Positions 9,618 through 20,652 of a DNA stretch of 64,000 bases are shown here, in pieces. This DNA is from Erinaceus europaeus (taxonomy: Eukaryota; Chordata; Mammalia; Eulipotyphla; Erinaceidae). Numbering within the stretch: the stretch's first letter is position 1; each line of letters begins with the position of its first letter. The notes below the pieces were generated by a model, which saw only the letters and a list, made by a program, of their open reading frames with translations, was not told where the DNA came from and did not search any database. The stretch spans positions 101,234,999 to 101,298,998 of the forward strand of contig NC_080166.1 in the NCBI RefSeq assembly GCF_950295315.1. Direction: 5' to 3'. Both the position numbers and the translations under genes were made by a program.

Positions 9618-9940
9618 TGTTGTTGTTGTTCAGATAGACACAGGGAGACAGAGGCAGAAGAGTGAAAAAGTACCATGCCAAAGTTTCCTTTAGTGAAATG
9701 ATAGCTGGTCTTCAAGTTGGGTCACACACATTACAAAGCTACACACTATCCAAATGAGATATTTGGCTAGCACCATATTTTATTTTATTTATTTATTTAT
9801 TTATTTATTTTTTACCAGAGTATTGATCAGCTCTGGCTTCTGGTGGTACAGGGATTGAACCTGGGACCTTGAGGCCTCAGGCATGAGAGTCTCTTTGCAT
9901 AACTATCATACTATGTACCCCAGCACCATATTTGAATATT
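9618..9940 (-). mobile_element. Old SINE split by a younger one
   Basis: 'cagatagacacagggagaca' followed by 'caagttgggtcacacacatt' and a degenerate head form an old tRNA-like SINE on the reverse strand. A family D copy is inserted at 9781-9921. Confidence 0.45.
9781..9921 (-). mobile_element. SINE family D with target-site duplication
   Basis: TTTA-rich tail, 'gatcagctctggcttctggt', 'gggattgaacctgggacctt', 'gcctcaggcatgagagtctc' and 'actatgtacccc'. A 12-bp direct repeat, agcaccatattt, flanks it (9769-9780 and 9922-9933). Confidence 0.88.
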
Positions 9941-10104
9941 TTAAGAGTACTTATACCTCCTTATAAGTCTAGTGTTCAGATAGTTATCATTGGGAAGTAA
10001 GAAACTGTTCTCATGTGAGAACTGTCTTCTTAATCATTGTTTTCCCCAATAAAGTGATATGATAATAATTTCTTAAAGTTTTCTTACATATGGACTAACA
10101 AGGT

Positions 10105-10360
10105 AATGCATATGAGAAGGTACTTCCATTGTGCATGACAAAGAATTGAGTCTCCATTCTCACAACACTGGAGAAGCTTTTATACTGAGCTCACTTGCTT
10201 TCCCATTGCCACCCCCCCATATCTCCTCCCTTTCTTTCTCTCTCTCTTTATTTCTTCCTTTCTTTCTTTCTTTCCTTTTTTTCTTTTTCTTTTTTTCTTT
10301 CTTTCTTCCTCTTTCCCTTTCTATCTGGAAAAAAAAAACCTAGAGCAGTGAAGTAGAACA
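10105..10360 (+). mobile_element. SINE family F with expanded CT tract
   Basis: 'gtgcatgacaaagaattgag', 'acactggagaagctttta', a long CTTT-rich tract (10230-10325), then 'ctatctggaaaaaaaaaacc' and 'agagcagtgaagtagaa'. The same block order occurs near 55.8 kb. Confidence 0.6.
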
Positions 10361-10629
10361 ATTCTCATATGACTATTTATCCAGCAAATACACATCTCAT
10401 TCCTCATACAATTTGATCTATATTATTATCTCTTGCAATAAACAGAGTTATGTGAAGGGAGATTTATATATAATTATCTAAAATAAGACACAGAAGGTTT
10501 TGCTGATTTATCCCCAGATGTTTTGTGTCAGATAAAAGTCATTATGCAATGCCTTGCTAAATATAATGCCTCCATGTGATTGTACTCACTTCTGGAGAGT
10601 ATTTTCCTCCGTGTTAAAAACATAAACAA

Positions 10630-11082
10630 GGGAGTTGGGTGGTAGTGCAGAGGATTAATAGCAGGTGGTGCAAAGCACAAGGACTGGCTTAAGGATCCCA
10701 GTTCAAATACCTGGCTCCCCACCTGCAGGGGAGTCACTTCACAAGCGATGAAACAGGTCTGCAGGTGTCTATCATTCTCTTTCCCCCTCTCTGTCTTCCC
10801 CTTCTCTCTCGGTTTCTCTCTGTCCTATCCATCAACAATGACATCAATAAATACAACAATAAAACAACATCCTGGTTCAAGCCCCTGGCTCCCCACCTGC
10901 AGGGGTGTCACTTCACAGGCGGCGAAGCAGGTCTTCAGGTGTTTATCTTTCTCTTCCCATCTCTGTCTTCCCCTCCTCTCTCCATTTCTCTCTGTCCTAT
11001 CCAACAACAGCATCAATAACAACAATAATAATAAATCAACAAGGGTAACAAAAAGGAATAAATAAATATAAAAAAATAAAAA
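10630..11082 (+). mobile_element. Dimeric SINE family A
   Basis: A full left monomer (10630-10867: head, box B region, body, (CAA)n) is joined directly to a second monomer (10868-11082) that lacks the tRNA head and starts at 'atcctggttcaagcccctgg'. Only the left unit could carry a complete Pol III promoter. The second ends with 'caacaagggtaacaaaaagg' and an A-rich tail. Confidence 0.85.
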
Positions 11083-11981
11083 ACAGAATATTCAATATCT
11101 CTGTCACAATATCAATTTATAAGCCATCAACTAAAATACTAAGTATATTTTTCATATGAACTAATTAAAAGAAGTATGTTAATCATATCATAAACACAAC
11201 TTGAGCATGAACTTTCAAACAAATCTGATATCTCATGTTTATAATTGATATTTAACACTCATTGGTAAGTTTGACATAAATCTATATTTTATAACACGAC
11301 TTTGATGTTTAAAGGGTTTTGTGTTTTCTAATGTACTCCCAACACGTCACAGATCCTTTAAGAAGATATATTTTTAACTGTCTACCATGGGGCTGCCAAA
11401 AACATGCCATATGACTAGTTTTATATAGATAAATAATGTTATGCTTTCAAAATAAAAGAATTATAGACTTTAAGGAAGGTGTAACTATCCATGCAATCAA
11501 CCTTTTAGAACAATACAGACATTTCTGTAGGTCATGTTAACAAGAGTTACTGATTACCCAATAAGTAGGGGAATGGCAAGGGTTTTTGTTTGTTTGTTTT
11601 TGTTTTTTAACTATGGTCTTCCGGACATTTTCACATCTCAGAAAGGCTATTCTTGATATTTCCCCTGGCTCTTCCTACTAAACTACTGAGCCACATTTTA
11701 GCTCACATAGGGATGTTAAGTCTTAATTGCTTTCTGCTAAATTCTCTTTTGTTTTTGATCTACCCTTGGACTGGAATTTTCTATGTTCTATCTTAAATGA
11801 AGCCAGAGGTATTGAAGAGAGCTTCAAATTCCTTTGTTATGAGAACTAGGTAGGTGCTCTGGAAAGGGTCCCACATTTCTCAGAGGAATGCTTCTTTTCT
11901 ATGAGATGGTCCTTAGCAAAAAAATATCTGTTCTGTGCTTGCTTCTCCATGTTGTTATTTATAAAATCGGAACAACTGGGT
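11083..11981. other. Unassigned AT-rich sequence
   Basis: No gene seen. Around 11640-11700 'tggctcttcctactaaactactgagccac' hints at an old reverse-strand SINE, too decayed to call. Confidence 0.4.
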
Positions 11982-11997
11982 AGAAAAGAGGGTTTTA

Positions 11998-12220
11998 GGG
12001 AGTTGGGCGGTAGTACATAGGTTTAAGCGCATATGGCAAGATACGCAAGGGCCAGCTTAAGGATCCCAGTTCCAGGTGTCTGTCTTTCTCTCCCCCTTCT
12101 CTCCATCTCTCTGTCTTATATAAGCAACGAAATCAGTAACTACAACAATAATAAAAAAACAACAAGGGCAACAAAAGAGAAAAATAAATAGATAAATATA
12201 AAAAAAAATTAAAAAGAGAA
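11998..12220 (+). mobile_element. SINE family A, internally deleted, with target-site duplication
   Basis: The head and 'aaggatcccagttcc' join directly to 'aggtgtctgtctttctctcc', so about 70 bp of the usual body are missing. Flanked by agaaaagagggtttta (11982-11997) and the same with one mismatch (12221-12236). Confidence 0.85.
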
Positions 12221-12469
12221 AGAAAAGAGAGTTTTATTGCCTAGCAAACAATTTATAAGCTGGGCAGCTGAATTTGTCCATCATAGGAGAAAGAAAAAGC
12301 AACTGGAAAAAAAAATGACACTTTGCTTCTTTTGGATAGAGTTAGAGTACCACGACAGTCTATAGCTATTTAGGAGTTCACTGGAACATTATGCTTAGTT
12401 ATGAGAGGAAATGCTGAGCATATGAAATTGAAGAACACAAAATGGATATGTATAGTTATAGACTACATT

Positions 12470-12537
12470 TATATAACTACATTTATATAACTACAGCAAT
12501 AAAACAACAAGGGAAACAAAAAGGAAATAAATAAAAC
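12470..12537 (+). mobile_element. SINE family A tail remnant
   Basis: Only the tail remains: 'caataaaacaacaagggaaa', then aaaaggaaataaataaaac. A small duplication of tatataactacat precedes it. Confidence 0.5.
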
Positions 12538-13230
12538 ATTTGCTATTGATTAATATAGTCTTCAGTGTGCATTTTCTACGGACAAGTTTATTCACCCACA
12601 GGTCTGAGCATTTTAAAATTTGTAAAATTTTGTCTTAGTGCAGTCAGAATTGAAAGTCTAGAGATTTTATCTTCACAATAAAAATTAGCTTACCTAATGA
12701 ATGATTCATTATTCTGTTAATTTGTTTTACATTTCAATTCACAGGTCTCATTCTTTGCCTAAGGGTATATAGATCATACATTTGCAGTGGGTAGTCACTT
12801 GGGTAAAGGTAGCGCTCTGAGTACCATCATAGTTCACCAGCATAAAAGATTTTTCTCTTTTCATCAGTCTACAGTTTAGTTCCTTCTAGTTAGCATAAAG
12901 ATAGCCTCTAATAAACCAAAGTCGAAAAAAGCTGCAAGAGTAGCCTCAGAATGATATCACATGAGAGGATTTGTCAATAATATATGGCCAGCCTTCATAA
13001 AATCACAGAAGAACAAAACCTCCCCAGGAATTTTTTTTTTCAAAGAAAAACATTTAGAATTAGATTCACCTAAACACATTCATCACATAGTTCAATTTTT
13101 ACACTACAGTTGAGAGAGGAGCTAGAGTTCTTAAAAATATAATCACTTGACCTGTTTCTACCTATTCAATAAGAACTTCTTATGTGAGGAATGATGACAT
13201 CCCCACTGACAAAATTTAACAAGTTCATGA
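12538..13230. other. Unassigned sequence
   Basis: Nothing recognised on either strand. Confidence 0.45.
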
Positions 13231-13290
13231 GGAGTATAGAAAAAAAAAAAAAGAAGAAGGAGGAGGAGGAGGAGAAGAAGAAATAAAATA
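13231..13290 (+). repeat. Purine-rich (GGA/GAA)n microsatellite
   Basis: Poly-A followed by gaagaaggaggaggaggagg and gaagaagaaa. Confidence 0.9.
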
Positions 13291-13753
13291 CTGGATTGTT
13301 TGCTGTGCTGTCACTGTTTTCTTTTCTTAATGTGGTTGCTGACAGCCAAAATTGAAAACACGCTGAGTTTCTTCAGCACCTGGTGTTCCTTCGATGCATG
13401 TCAGAGGCAAAGATCCTGTGACAGGTTAGGAGATCATGGAGGAGGAAATAGAAGGGTGCCAAAACATCTGAGGCCAAGGACACTTGTCTATTGCCAGGAA
13501 AAATGAGAAAACAGTGAGAGAATTACCACTCCTCTGGTCCACACGTGGTGTAAGACTCTCTCCAAATATCTGCTATAAAATGTATGAGGGAAGCACTTTC
13601 AAAGCAAAGAGGGCTTTGATTCCAAATTTATAAAAATGTTTGATATTTATTTCCTATAAATTACCTGCTAAAAATACAGATAACATTAGAACATCTTTAC
13701 AGAGAATGAGTGATTATAGACATAGGACAATTGAGGACTGGATTTATAACTAG

Positions 13754-13754
<1 letters not shown>

Positions 13755-13819
<65 letters not shown>

Positions 13820-13820
13820 A
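13755..13820 (+). repeat. (TC)n(TA)n compound microsatellite
   Basis: About 14 TC units followed by about 20 TA units with one TG interruption. Confidence 0.95.
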
Positions 13821-14929
13821 TGTTTACTTGGACTGAAAAACATATTGATTCTTGTGACATTTTAGTTTTTTGATAAACCATATTTTAAAAAAATTGTGGA
13901 CACATGCTTTCTTAAAATTTGGTGAAAGACATATACTAAAATAAAATAGTCTTAGGAAAAGCGGTGGGGTGTGAATATGTATTTGTTAACTGGGAAAGTG
14001 GACACTCTTTATAGGCAATAAAGATTAGCCACTGACAAATTTTACCAAGTCTTAACTGACACAAGGTGGCACCAGGTATAAACAAACCATCAAGCAAAGA
14101 GAGATAAATGAAATGAGAAAGGAGCTGAGTCAGAAAGAATGGAACAGGTGATTGAGTGAAAAGTATACTACCAATCTCATAGTTCTGAACTTATTTAAGG
14201 CAGAAGATGCAATTGTTTACATCAGAAAAAAAACATGAGCTAACTTATTTAAAAGAAGCAACAGTTGTAGAACTGAAAATTGACTCATTACTCACAATTT
14301 TCACCCACATATTATTTAATATCTGTCCTGATGCTTCATATGTATGTATATTTTAAAATGTTAGAGTAATTTTTTACTATGAAAAATGCTTTCTTATTGA
14401 ATAAAAGTTAACATTTATATAACCTAATTCTACTAGTATTTATTCAGTTCAATGTTAATTTTAACATAAAAATAAAATAAAAATAAAAAGTTAACATATA
14501 TAACCTAATTCTACTAGTATGTATACAGTATCAGTTTTTTAATTTACATAATTTTAATTCCATATTCATTTCTAATCCAAACAAATTTTAAAATATTTTG
14601 TAGAATAATTCACATAGCTAAATGAGTGATTCATAATCTACTTTGATAGCATAAAATGCACATAATTTAAAATATTCATTATTAACTAATTATCATATAC
14701 AGATAATTCAATATTTACAATAAAGTGATTCTTATCTTGAAAGTTACTGTTTCTAATATGAACTAAGTAGATTGACATAAAAGTAGTAGTAGGGAGAAGT
14801 GAAGAGTTTTAGAGAAAACAATACTATAGGACAAAATATATAATTAAAACTAAGATAACAATTTGAGATATCTTTAGAAATTAACTTACCCTCTCTGTTA
14901 TATGTTCATTTTTTTAGACTCCTACTCTT
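13821..14929. other. Unassigned AT-rich sequence
   Basis: Contains a local duplication: 'taacctaattctactagta' occurs at about 14419 and 14501. No gene recognised. Confidence 0.45.
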
Positions 14930-15203
14930 TATTTTTCCTTTTTGCTCCCAGGGTAATTGCTGGGGCTTAGTGCCTGGGATATGAATCCATTGCTCCCAGA
15001 GGCCAGTTTTTCCCTTTTTTTCTGCCCCCTCTTTGGATAAGACAGATAGAAATTGAGAAAAAAGGCAGAGATAGACAGGGAAAGATGGATACCTATAGAC
15101 TTGCTTCATTGCTCATGAGGTGTCTCCCCTTCAGGTGGGGTGCAGAGGTTCAAAGGAAGGTCCTTACAAGTGATAGTGTGTTTGCTCCCACCTGGTCCCT
15201 AGA
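14930..15203 (-). mobile_element. SINE family A/B-like with 3' hairpin module, diverged
   Basis: Reverse strand. The module comes first ('gctcccagggtaattgctgg' to 'ttgctcccagaggcca'), then a purine-rich body, 'acttgcttcattgctcatga' and a head-like end 'cccacctggtccct'. Confidence 0.65.
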
Positions 15204-15224
15204 CTTCTATTCCTCATTCATCCT

Positions 15225-15362
15225 TTTATTAAATTATATTTGTAAAGTTTTATTATTTAATTATTAGGGAGAGATAAATAACACATCATTCTGGTGTATA
15301 TCACGTGATACAAGGGAATGAACTCAGGACCACATACTCAAAGATCTAATGCTTTCTACTTC
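15225..15362 (-). mobile_element. Possible old SINE, reverse strand
   Basis: 'ggagagataaataacacatc' then 'gggaatgaactcaggaccac' and 'agatctaatgctttctactt' resemble a reversed family C. Weak. Confidence 0.35.
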
Positions 15363-15367
15363 CATTT

Positions 15368-15480
15368 CAGGTGGTTCATTTCCTAACAAAGTCCCAAAAC
15401 CTAGATATAGACAAGGTCCCATGAGATAGGGCATATGTTCACATGTATCCATAAATTAGGGCAAAATATATAACTGAAAG
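15368..15480 (+). mobile_element. L1 3' UTR fragment, old
   Basis: Matches the full-length L1 3' UTR around 44075-44190 ('ctaacaaagtcccaaaacct' and 'cacatgtatccataaa') with many changes. The next 140 bp do not continue it. Confidence 0.6.
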
Positions 15481-15627
15481 AAAAACTATGGAGCTAGTTT
15501 TTTCTAGTCAATATAATCATATGGTTTTTATTGCAACTTGTTGGATTCAATGATGACATTTATTTTTAATGTTAAATAGTTTTATGGTATATTTTTTCAT
15601 GTTTCTGTCTTTAAAAAATTAGCTATA

Positions 15628-16125
15628 AAATATATACCTGAAAGCAGAAGTACACTAGAGTTTGCAGTGAGTACCTCCCTAACACTTCTTCTCCACTATT
15701 CCGAGCTTTGGGTCCATGAGTGCTCAACAATTTGTTTGGCTTCATATGTTAACTCTCTTTTCAGTCACCAGGTTCCAGATGCCATCAGGATGCTGGCCAG
15801 GCTTCCCTGGATTGAAGACCCCACCAATGTGTCCTAGAGCTCAGCTTCCCCAGAGACACACCCTACTAGGGAAAGAGAGAGGCAGACTGGGAGTATGGAC
15901 CGACCAGTCAACGCCCATGTTCAGCGGGGAAGCAATTACAGAAGCCAGACCTTCTACCTTCTGCAACCCACAATGACCTGGGTCCATGCTCCCAGAGGGA
16001 TGCAGAATGGGAAAGCTATCAGGGGAGGGGGTGGGATATGGAGATTGGGTGGTGGGAATTGTACGGAGTTGTACCCCTCCTACCCTATGGTTTTGTTAAT
16101 TAATCCTTTCTTAAATTAAAAAAAA
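15628..16125 (+). mobile_element. Young 5'-truncated L1 3' end
   Basis: Close match to the last ~500 bp of the full-length L1 (44180-44685): 'ctgaaagcagaagtacac' at the start, 'accagtcaacgcccatgttc' in the middle, then 'tttcttaaattaaaaaaaa'. An 8-bp direct repeat tagctata flanks it (15620-15627 and 16126-16133). Confidence 0.88.
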
Positions 16126-16231
16126 TAGCTATATGACTATATATGAAGTTAATTTATTCTCCTATTTGTGGCATGTCAGAACTTCACAAAAACCTGAAGC
16201 TCTTCCAGTGGACTCTCTTTCATTTTAAATG

Positions 16232-16234
<3 letters not shown>

Positions 16235-16312
<78 letters not shown>
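16235..16312 (+). repeat. (TA)n(GA)n compound microsatellite
   Basis: About 20 TA units followed by about 18 GA units. Confidence 0.95.
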
Positions 16313-16314
<2 letters not shown>

Positions 16315-16425
16315 AGTACAGTACCTGTACTTTGTGGTGCTCTCATATGGTGTGAAGCCTTGAACTCAGTTTCTTACACTTGATAAAGTATGTGTTCCAT
16401 TAGGTTATCTATATCCTAGCCCCTG
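16313..16425 (-). mobile_element. SINE family D-like remnant
   Basis: 'tgtggtgctctcatatggtg', 'gccttgaactcagtttctta' and 'ttaggttatctatatcctag' follow the reverse SINE order. The GA tract before it may derive from its tail. Confidence 0.45.
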
Positions 16426-17460
16426 AAGTGAGTTCTCAATGATAGCGTCTCGTAGTATCATAATTCATTTTCTTAAAAACAGTTTATTGAGGACTTTAGG
16501 GGGACAGGACTATGGACTACCTGCAGCTACATTTTTCTCTCCCTGATATGGCGCAGGCACCACCATACAAGCTGCTTGACACTGTACCAGCTTCGCAGAA
16601 AGTTCAGCACGGCTGGACTCTCCAGGCCAAACTGAAACCATCTTGCCTTTTGCCATGTATAGGGCTTAGTATTAAGCTCTTTGTGGTCTTAATAATATTT
16701 ACCTCTGGCCAGGATCAGAGCCTGACCAGTAACAAAAGTAATGACAAAACCTGCACTGCACTCTGTAAGACTGATCATAGTGGAACAAGCAATACCAATA
16801 ATGCAGAATTTTTTAGGAGACTCCTAAGAGGAAGAAATGTTTCCCCCTTTATCTACACCACTCCCTTTAGTATTCCCACTAAAATATAGAGAAATATTGG
16901 TGCTTCCCACAGTGGAGGGGCCACCTTATATAGGATAATTAATAAATGGAAAGTTATGGTACCTGCCTAGATGCAATGGACCTTTTAATCTACCACCCAT
17001 CACTATGCTCCCACTTCCTTATGCAGGAATAGTACACAAGAACCTACATCACATTGTGAACATACACAGAAGATGGATTATAGTTAGAGAACTTAACTTT
17101 ATGGAGAGGCTGGCCAGGTCAGTACCACCTTGGTGCCTTCTCAGTATGGAACAAAACAAAACTCTTTGATCAAACAATGGAACAGATTTTATGAAAAATG
17201 GGATGTTCAATTTGTTTAAGGCCCCTAGAAACATAACAAGCTTGAACTTTCTATGAACCATGGCTTCTGATGCATAGGACAAGAGGATGGCATAAACATA
17301 TAGGTAGAATATTAATCTTAATCAACAGTACATCTGCCTAGCACACAGGTATGGGAATAACAAGAGACATAGAGACTATGATGTGATCTCTAGGGATAAA
17401 AGTGCCCCTGGAATGTGAATGTTCCATAAAGCAGGAGGTGTTCTCTACCTGTGCTGTTCT
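16426..17460. other. Unassigned, possibly LTR-element derived
   Basis: Holds a plus-strand frame of 125 codons (16512-16889) with a hydrophobic stretch near residues 48-64. I could not match it to any family. Nothing else is recognised. It lies just upstream of a possible LTR with tandem repeats, so a decayed retroviral internal region is one option. Confidence 0.3.
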
Positions 17461-17462
17461 TA

Positions 17463-17581
17463 CTTGGTGATTTTTATTTTAATAATCAAAGCCTTGGTGA
17501 TTTATATATTAGTGACCAAAGCCTTGGTGATTTTGTATTAATAATCAAAATCTTGGTGATTTTTGTTTTAATGATCCAAGC
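17463..17581 (+). repeat. Four tandem ~30-bp repeats
   Basis: Units begin with cttggtgatt at 17463, 17493, 17523 and 17552, and each ends near 'aatcaaagc' or a variant. A fifth degenerate unit start (cttatgag) follows at 17582. Period 29-30 bp. Confidence 0.92.
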
Positions 17582-17591
17582 CTTATGAGAC

Positions 17592-17600
17592 TATAAAAAT
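17592..17600 (+). promoter_or_regulatory. TATA-like box after the tandem repeats
   Basis: tataaaaat lies 10 bp after the repeat array. Tandem repeats just upstream of a TATA box are the usual layout of retroviral LTR enhancers, but no polyadenylation signal or LTR end is clear here. Confidence 0.35.
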
Positions 17601-18124
17601 GAATTTCTGCTTGAGTATGACAGAGATGTCTGCTTACGTTTGATTCAGCATCAACTCACTCGTCTTTCATTCTCCCTCATTCCACACCCACTCCCCTCCT
17701 TTTTCAGATTACCCTCATAACCTGCTAAGGCTGGCCCCCAGCACCAATCTACTATGAAAAGTAAGAATAATTACCTGAAGACTCAACAATTTATGATAAA
17801 TATATATTCAAGAATTCACCAAGTCACAAGCGAGTACAAACATGTGTAGCTCCTGTACATAAAGGGACTGAAGGAGAGATTCCTGGGACTAAGAGACTGT
17901 ACTCGAGAGTGGCTAGTGCCAGTCCAGAAGTTTACCAGTGGAGACACACCACTTCTGGGTCTGAATTTAAGCAACAAAAAGACTGTTTAAATAAATGAAA
18001 AATTCACCTAAGATTTTACGAGAGTTTACAACAGTGGGCTCTAGTCTCCATTGCTGGTGCCCCTCAGAGGCTGGAACAACAGCAGGGAAAACTACATTGT
18101 CATCAAGGGCAAAGAACAGGCCAG
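17601..18124. other. Unassigned sequence
   Basis: Pyrimidine-rich up to about 17750, then unremarkable. May include the downstream part of the possible LTR and the left flank of the old L1. Confidence 0.35.
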
Positions 18125-20167
18125 TGACTCAGGATCAAAATCTACATTTCCAGTGACCCAGATATCAATCCTTTTTACTATAGCAACAAAACCAATAAAA
18201 TATCTAGGAATAAGTCTAACAAAAGAAGTAGAAGACTTATATACTGAAAAGTATGAGTCACTCTTCAAGAAAATAGAAAAAGACACAAGGAAGTGGAAAG
18301 ACATTTCATGTTCATGAGTTGGAAGAAACCACATCATCAAGATGACTATAATACCTAGAACCATATACAAATTTAATGCAATTCCATTAGGGTCCCATCC
18401 TAGGAAAATAGAACAAAAAATTCAAATGTTTATCTCGAACCAGAAAAGACCTAGAATTGGCAAAAACAATCTTGAGAAGAAAGAACGGAACTGGAGGCAT
18501 CACATTCCCAGATCTCAAATTGTATTATAGGGCCATTGTAATCAAAGATGCTTGGTACTGGAACATAAATATACACACTGACCAGTGTAACAGAATTAAG
18601 AACCTAGAAATAAGCCTACACAACTATAGACATATAATCTTTGACAAAGGTGTGCAGACAATTTAATAGTGAAAGGAGAGTCTTTTCAACAAATGGTGTT
18701 GGAAAAATTGGGTTGAAACATACGGAAGAATGAAACTGAACCACTATCTTTCACCAAACACAAAAGTAAATTCTAAATGGATAAAGGATTTGGATGTTAG
18801 ACCAGAAACTGTAAAAAAATTTAGAGGAAAATATTGGCAGAACTCTTGTCTGTATAAATTTTAAAGACATCTTCAATGATATAAATCCAATTACAAATGA
18901 GACTAAAACAAAACTAAATCAATGGGAATACATCAAATTAAAAAGCTTCTGCACACAAAAGAAATTACCACCAAAACAAAGAGACCTCTTACAGAATGAG
19001 AGAAGATATATATGTTGGTCTGCTTCTATATTCCTCTTCTAAGACCCCTTCTGTTGCATTGCTTAACTCTGTGGTCTATTTACATAATCATAATTTTCAT
19101 TGGTTTAATCCCCACTGGTTCATGTGCTTTTTCTTTCTCTCCACCCCCTATCCTACATACTTCCTCTTCCTGACACTTCCACCTCAGGAGAAATATATAG
19201 GACAGGATTGTAATTAGTGATAGATAGATCAAACTGCATTCTTGCTCAATAAAGATCAAACTGCGTATGACATATATCAGACAAGAGGCTAATACCCAAA
19301 ATATATGAAAAGAATCACCCTGCCCCAATGTGGGGAGACAATATGAACAGAATAGTCATCAAAAAAAAAAAAAAAAGAGACCCAAAAGACCAACAAATAT
19401 AAGAAAAAATGCTCCTTCATTGATAAATACAAATAAAGACAATAATGAAATACCACTTCACTCCTGTGAGAATTTCATATATCAGAAAAAAGGTAGCAGC
19501 AATGAATGCTGCAGAGATTATGGGGACAGATGAACCCTCCTGGACTGCTGGTGGGTATATATATTGATTCAATCCCTGTGGAGAGCAGTTTGGAGAACTT
19601 TCACAAGGCTAGGAGTGGACCTACCCTATGACCCTGCAATTCCTCTCCTGGGGATATAGCCTAAGGAACAAAACACACTCATCCAAAAAGATTTGTGTAC
19701 ACCTATGTTCATAACACCACAATTTGTAATAGTCAAAACCTGGACGCAGCCCCAGTGTCCAATAACTGATGAGTGGCTGAGTAAGTTTTGGCCTATTCCA
19801 CAATAAATACCCAGCTACGAAAAATGATGAATTCATCTTCTTTACCTTATCTTGGATGGAGTTTGAAGGAATCATATTAAGTGAGATAAGTCAGAAAGAG
19901 AAAGAGAAAAATGGGATGATTCCACTCATAGACAGAAGTTGAAAAATCAGAACAGAAGGGAAAATACAGAACTTAGGATGGAGTTGGCACATTGTACCAA
20001 TGTAAAAGACTCTGGGGTGAAGGGAATCTTCAGGCCCTGGAAGATAATGGCAGAGGAGGACCTAGTGGGAATTGAATTGTTATGTGGAAAACTGAGAAAT
20101 GTTACACATATACAGACTACTATATTTTACTGTTGATGTAAATTCATTAATTCTGTAATAAAGAGAA
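18125..20167 (+). mobile_element. Old L1: ORF2 C-terminal half and 3' end
   Basis: Aligns with the full-length L1 from codons near FADD+60 to the 3' end. Broken frames spell ORF2-like segments such as TKPIKYLGISLTKEVEDLY (18190 on) and WYWNINIHTDQCNRI (18550 on). Several stops and frameshifts show it is dead. It ends at 'ctgtaataaagagaaaaa', a different, older 3' tail than the young L1. A solo LTR splits it at 19013-19272. Confidence 0.85.
19013..19272 (+). mobile_element. Solo LTR inside the old L1
   Basis: Begins TGTTGGTCTGCTTCTA and matches the reverse complement of the LTR at 8919-9234 through 'ggtttaatccccactggtt', the TATA-like 'ggagaaatatatagg' and 'gctcaataaagatc'. It lacks the last ~50 bp of that LTR. 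Flanks are tatata (19007-19012) and tatatc (19273-19278), a 6-bp duplication with one mismatch. The right edge is uncertain by about 10 bp. Confidence 0.75.
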
Positions 20168-20470
20168 AAATATACATAAAAATCTCTTTTCTGGGGGAAA
20201 TGATGATATAAGACTTTTGTCACATGTCCAGTTTTTCACTTTCCTATGATAGAGGTCAGCACAGTGCAGAACTCTATCCATTTGCCTTCTTCCTCCATCA
20301 TATGTCAAGTGGTCCCAACCTTTTTACCTCCAGCTTTTTCCCCCTTCAAAGTTCTGGGATCTACTACAACAGAAGATCACGATTCTTAATCCCCTCTGTC
20401 AATCTCTATCATTTTATTATTGTATTTACACATTTAATTAAAAAATCTACTAAGGCTTAAGTGTACTTTT
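20168..20470. other. Unassigned sequence
   Basis: No gene or repeat recognised. Confidence 0.4.
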
Positions 20471-20652
20471 AGAGCTGGTAAGATAGCTCAGCTGAATAGA
20501 GTACCTGTACTGTCATTTCTCAAGTGCATGACCCAGGTTCTAGCCCAGCTGCCACCACAATGAAGGTGGCTTTGATGCTATGATCTCTCTTTCTGTCCTT
20601 CTCGAAAAAATATTCCTGTAGCAGTGACACAATGGTAATTAAAAAAAAAAAG
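20471..20652 (+). mobile_element. SINE family F
   Basis: Head 'gagctggtaagatagctcag', box-B-like 'acccaggttctagcc', 'aatgaaggtggctttgatgc', then 'agcagtgacacaatgg' and poly-A. Confidence 0.65.

Noticed and set aside
13231..13290. Another (AAG)n tail of the non-L1 LINE
   Set aside because: No ORF terminus or element sequence precedes it; it is a simple purine microsatellite.
17463..17581. CRISPR-like array
   Set aside because: The ~30-bp units are contiguous with no spacers, in a mammalian genome; they are tandem repeats.
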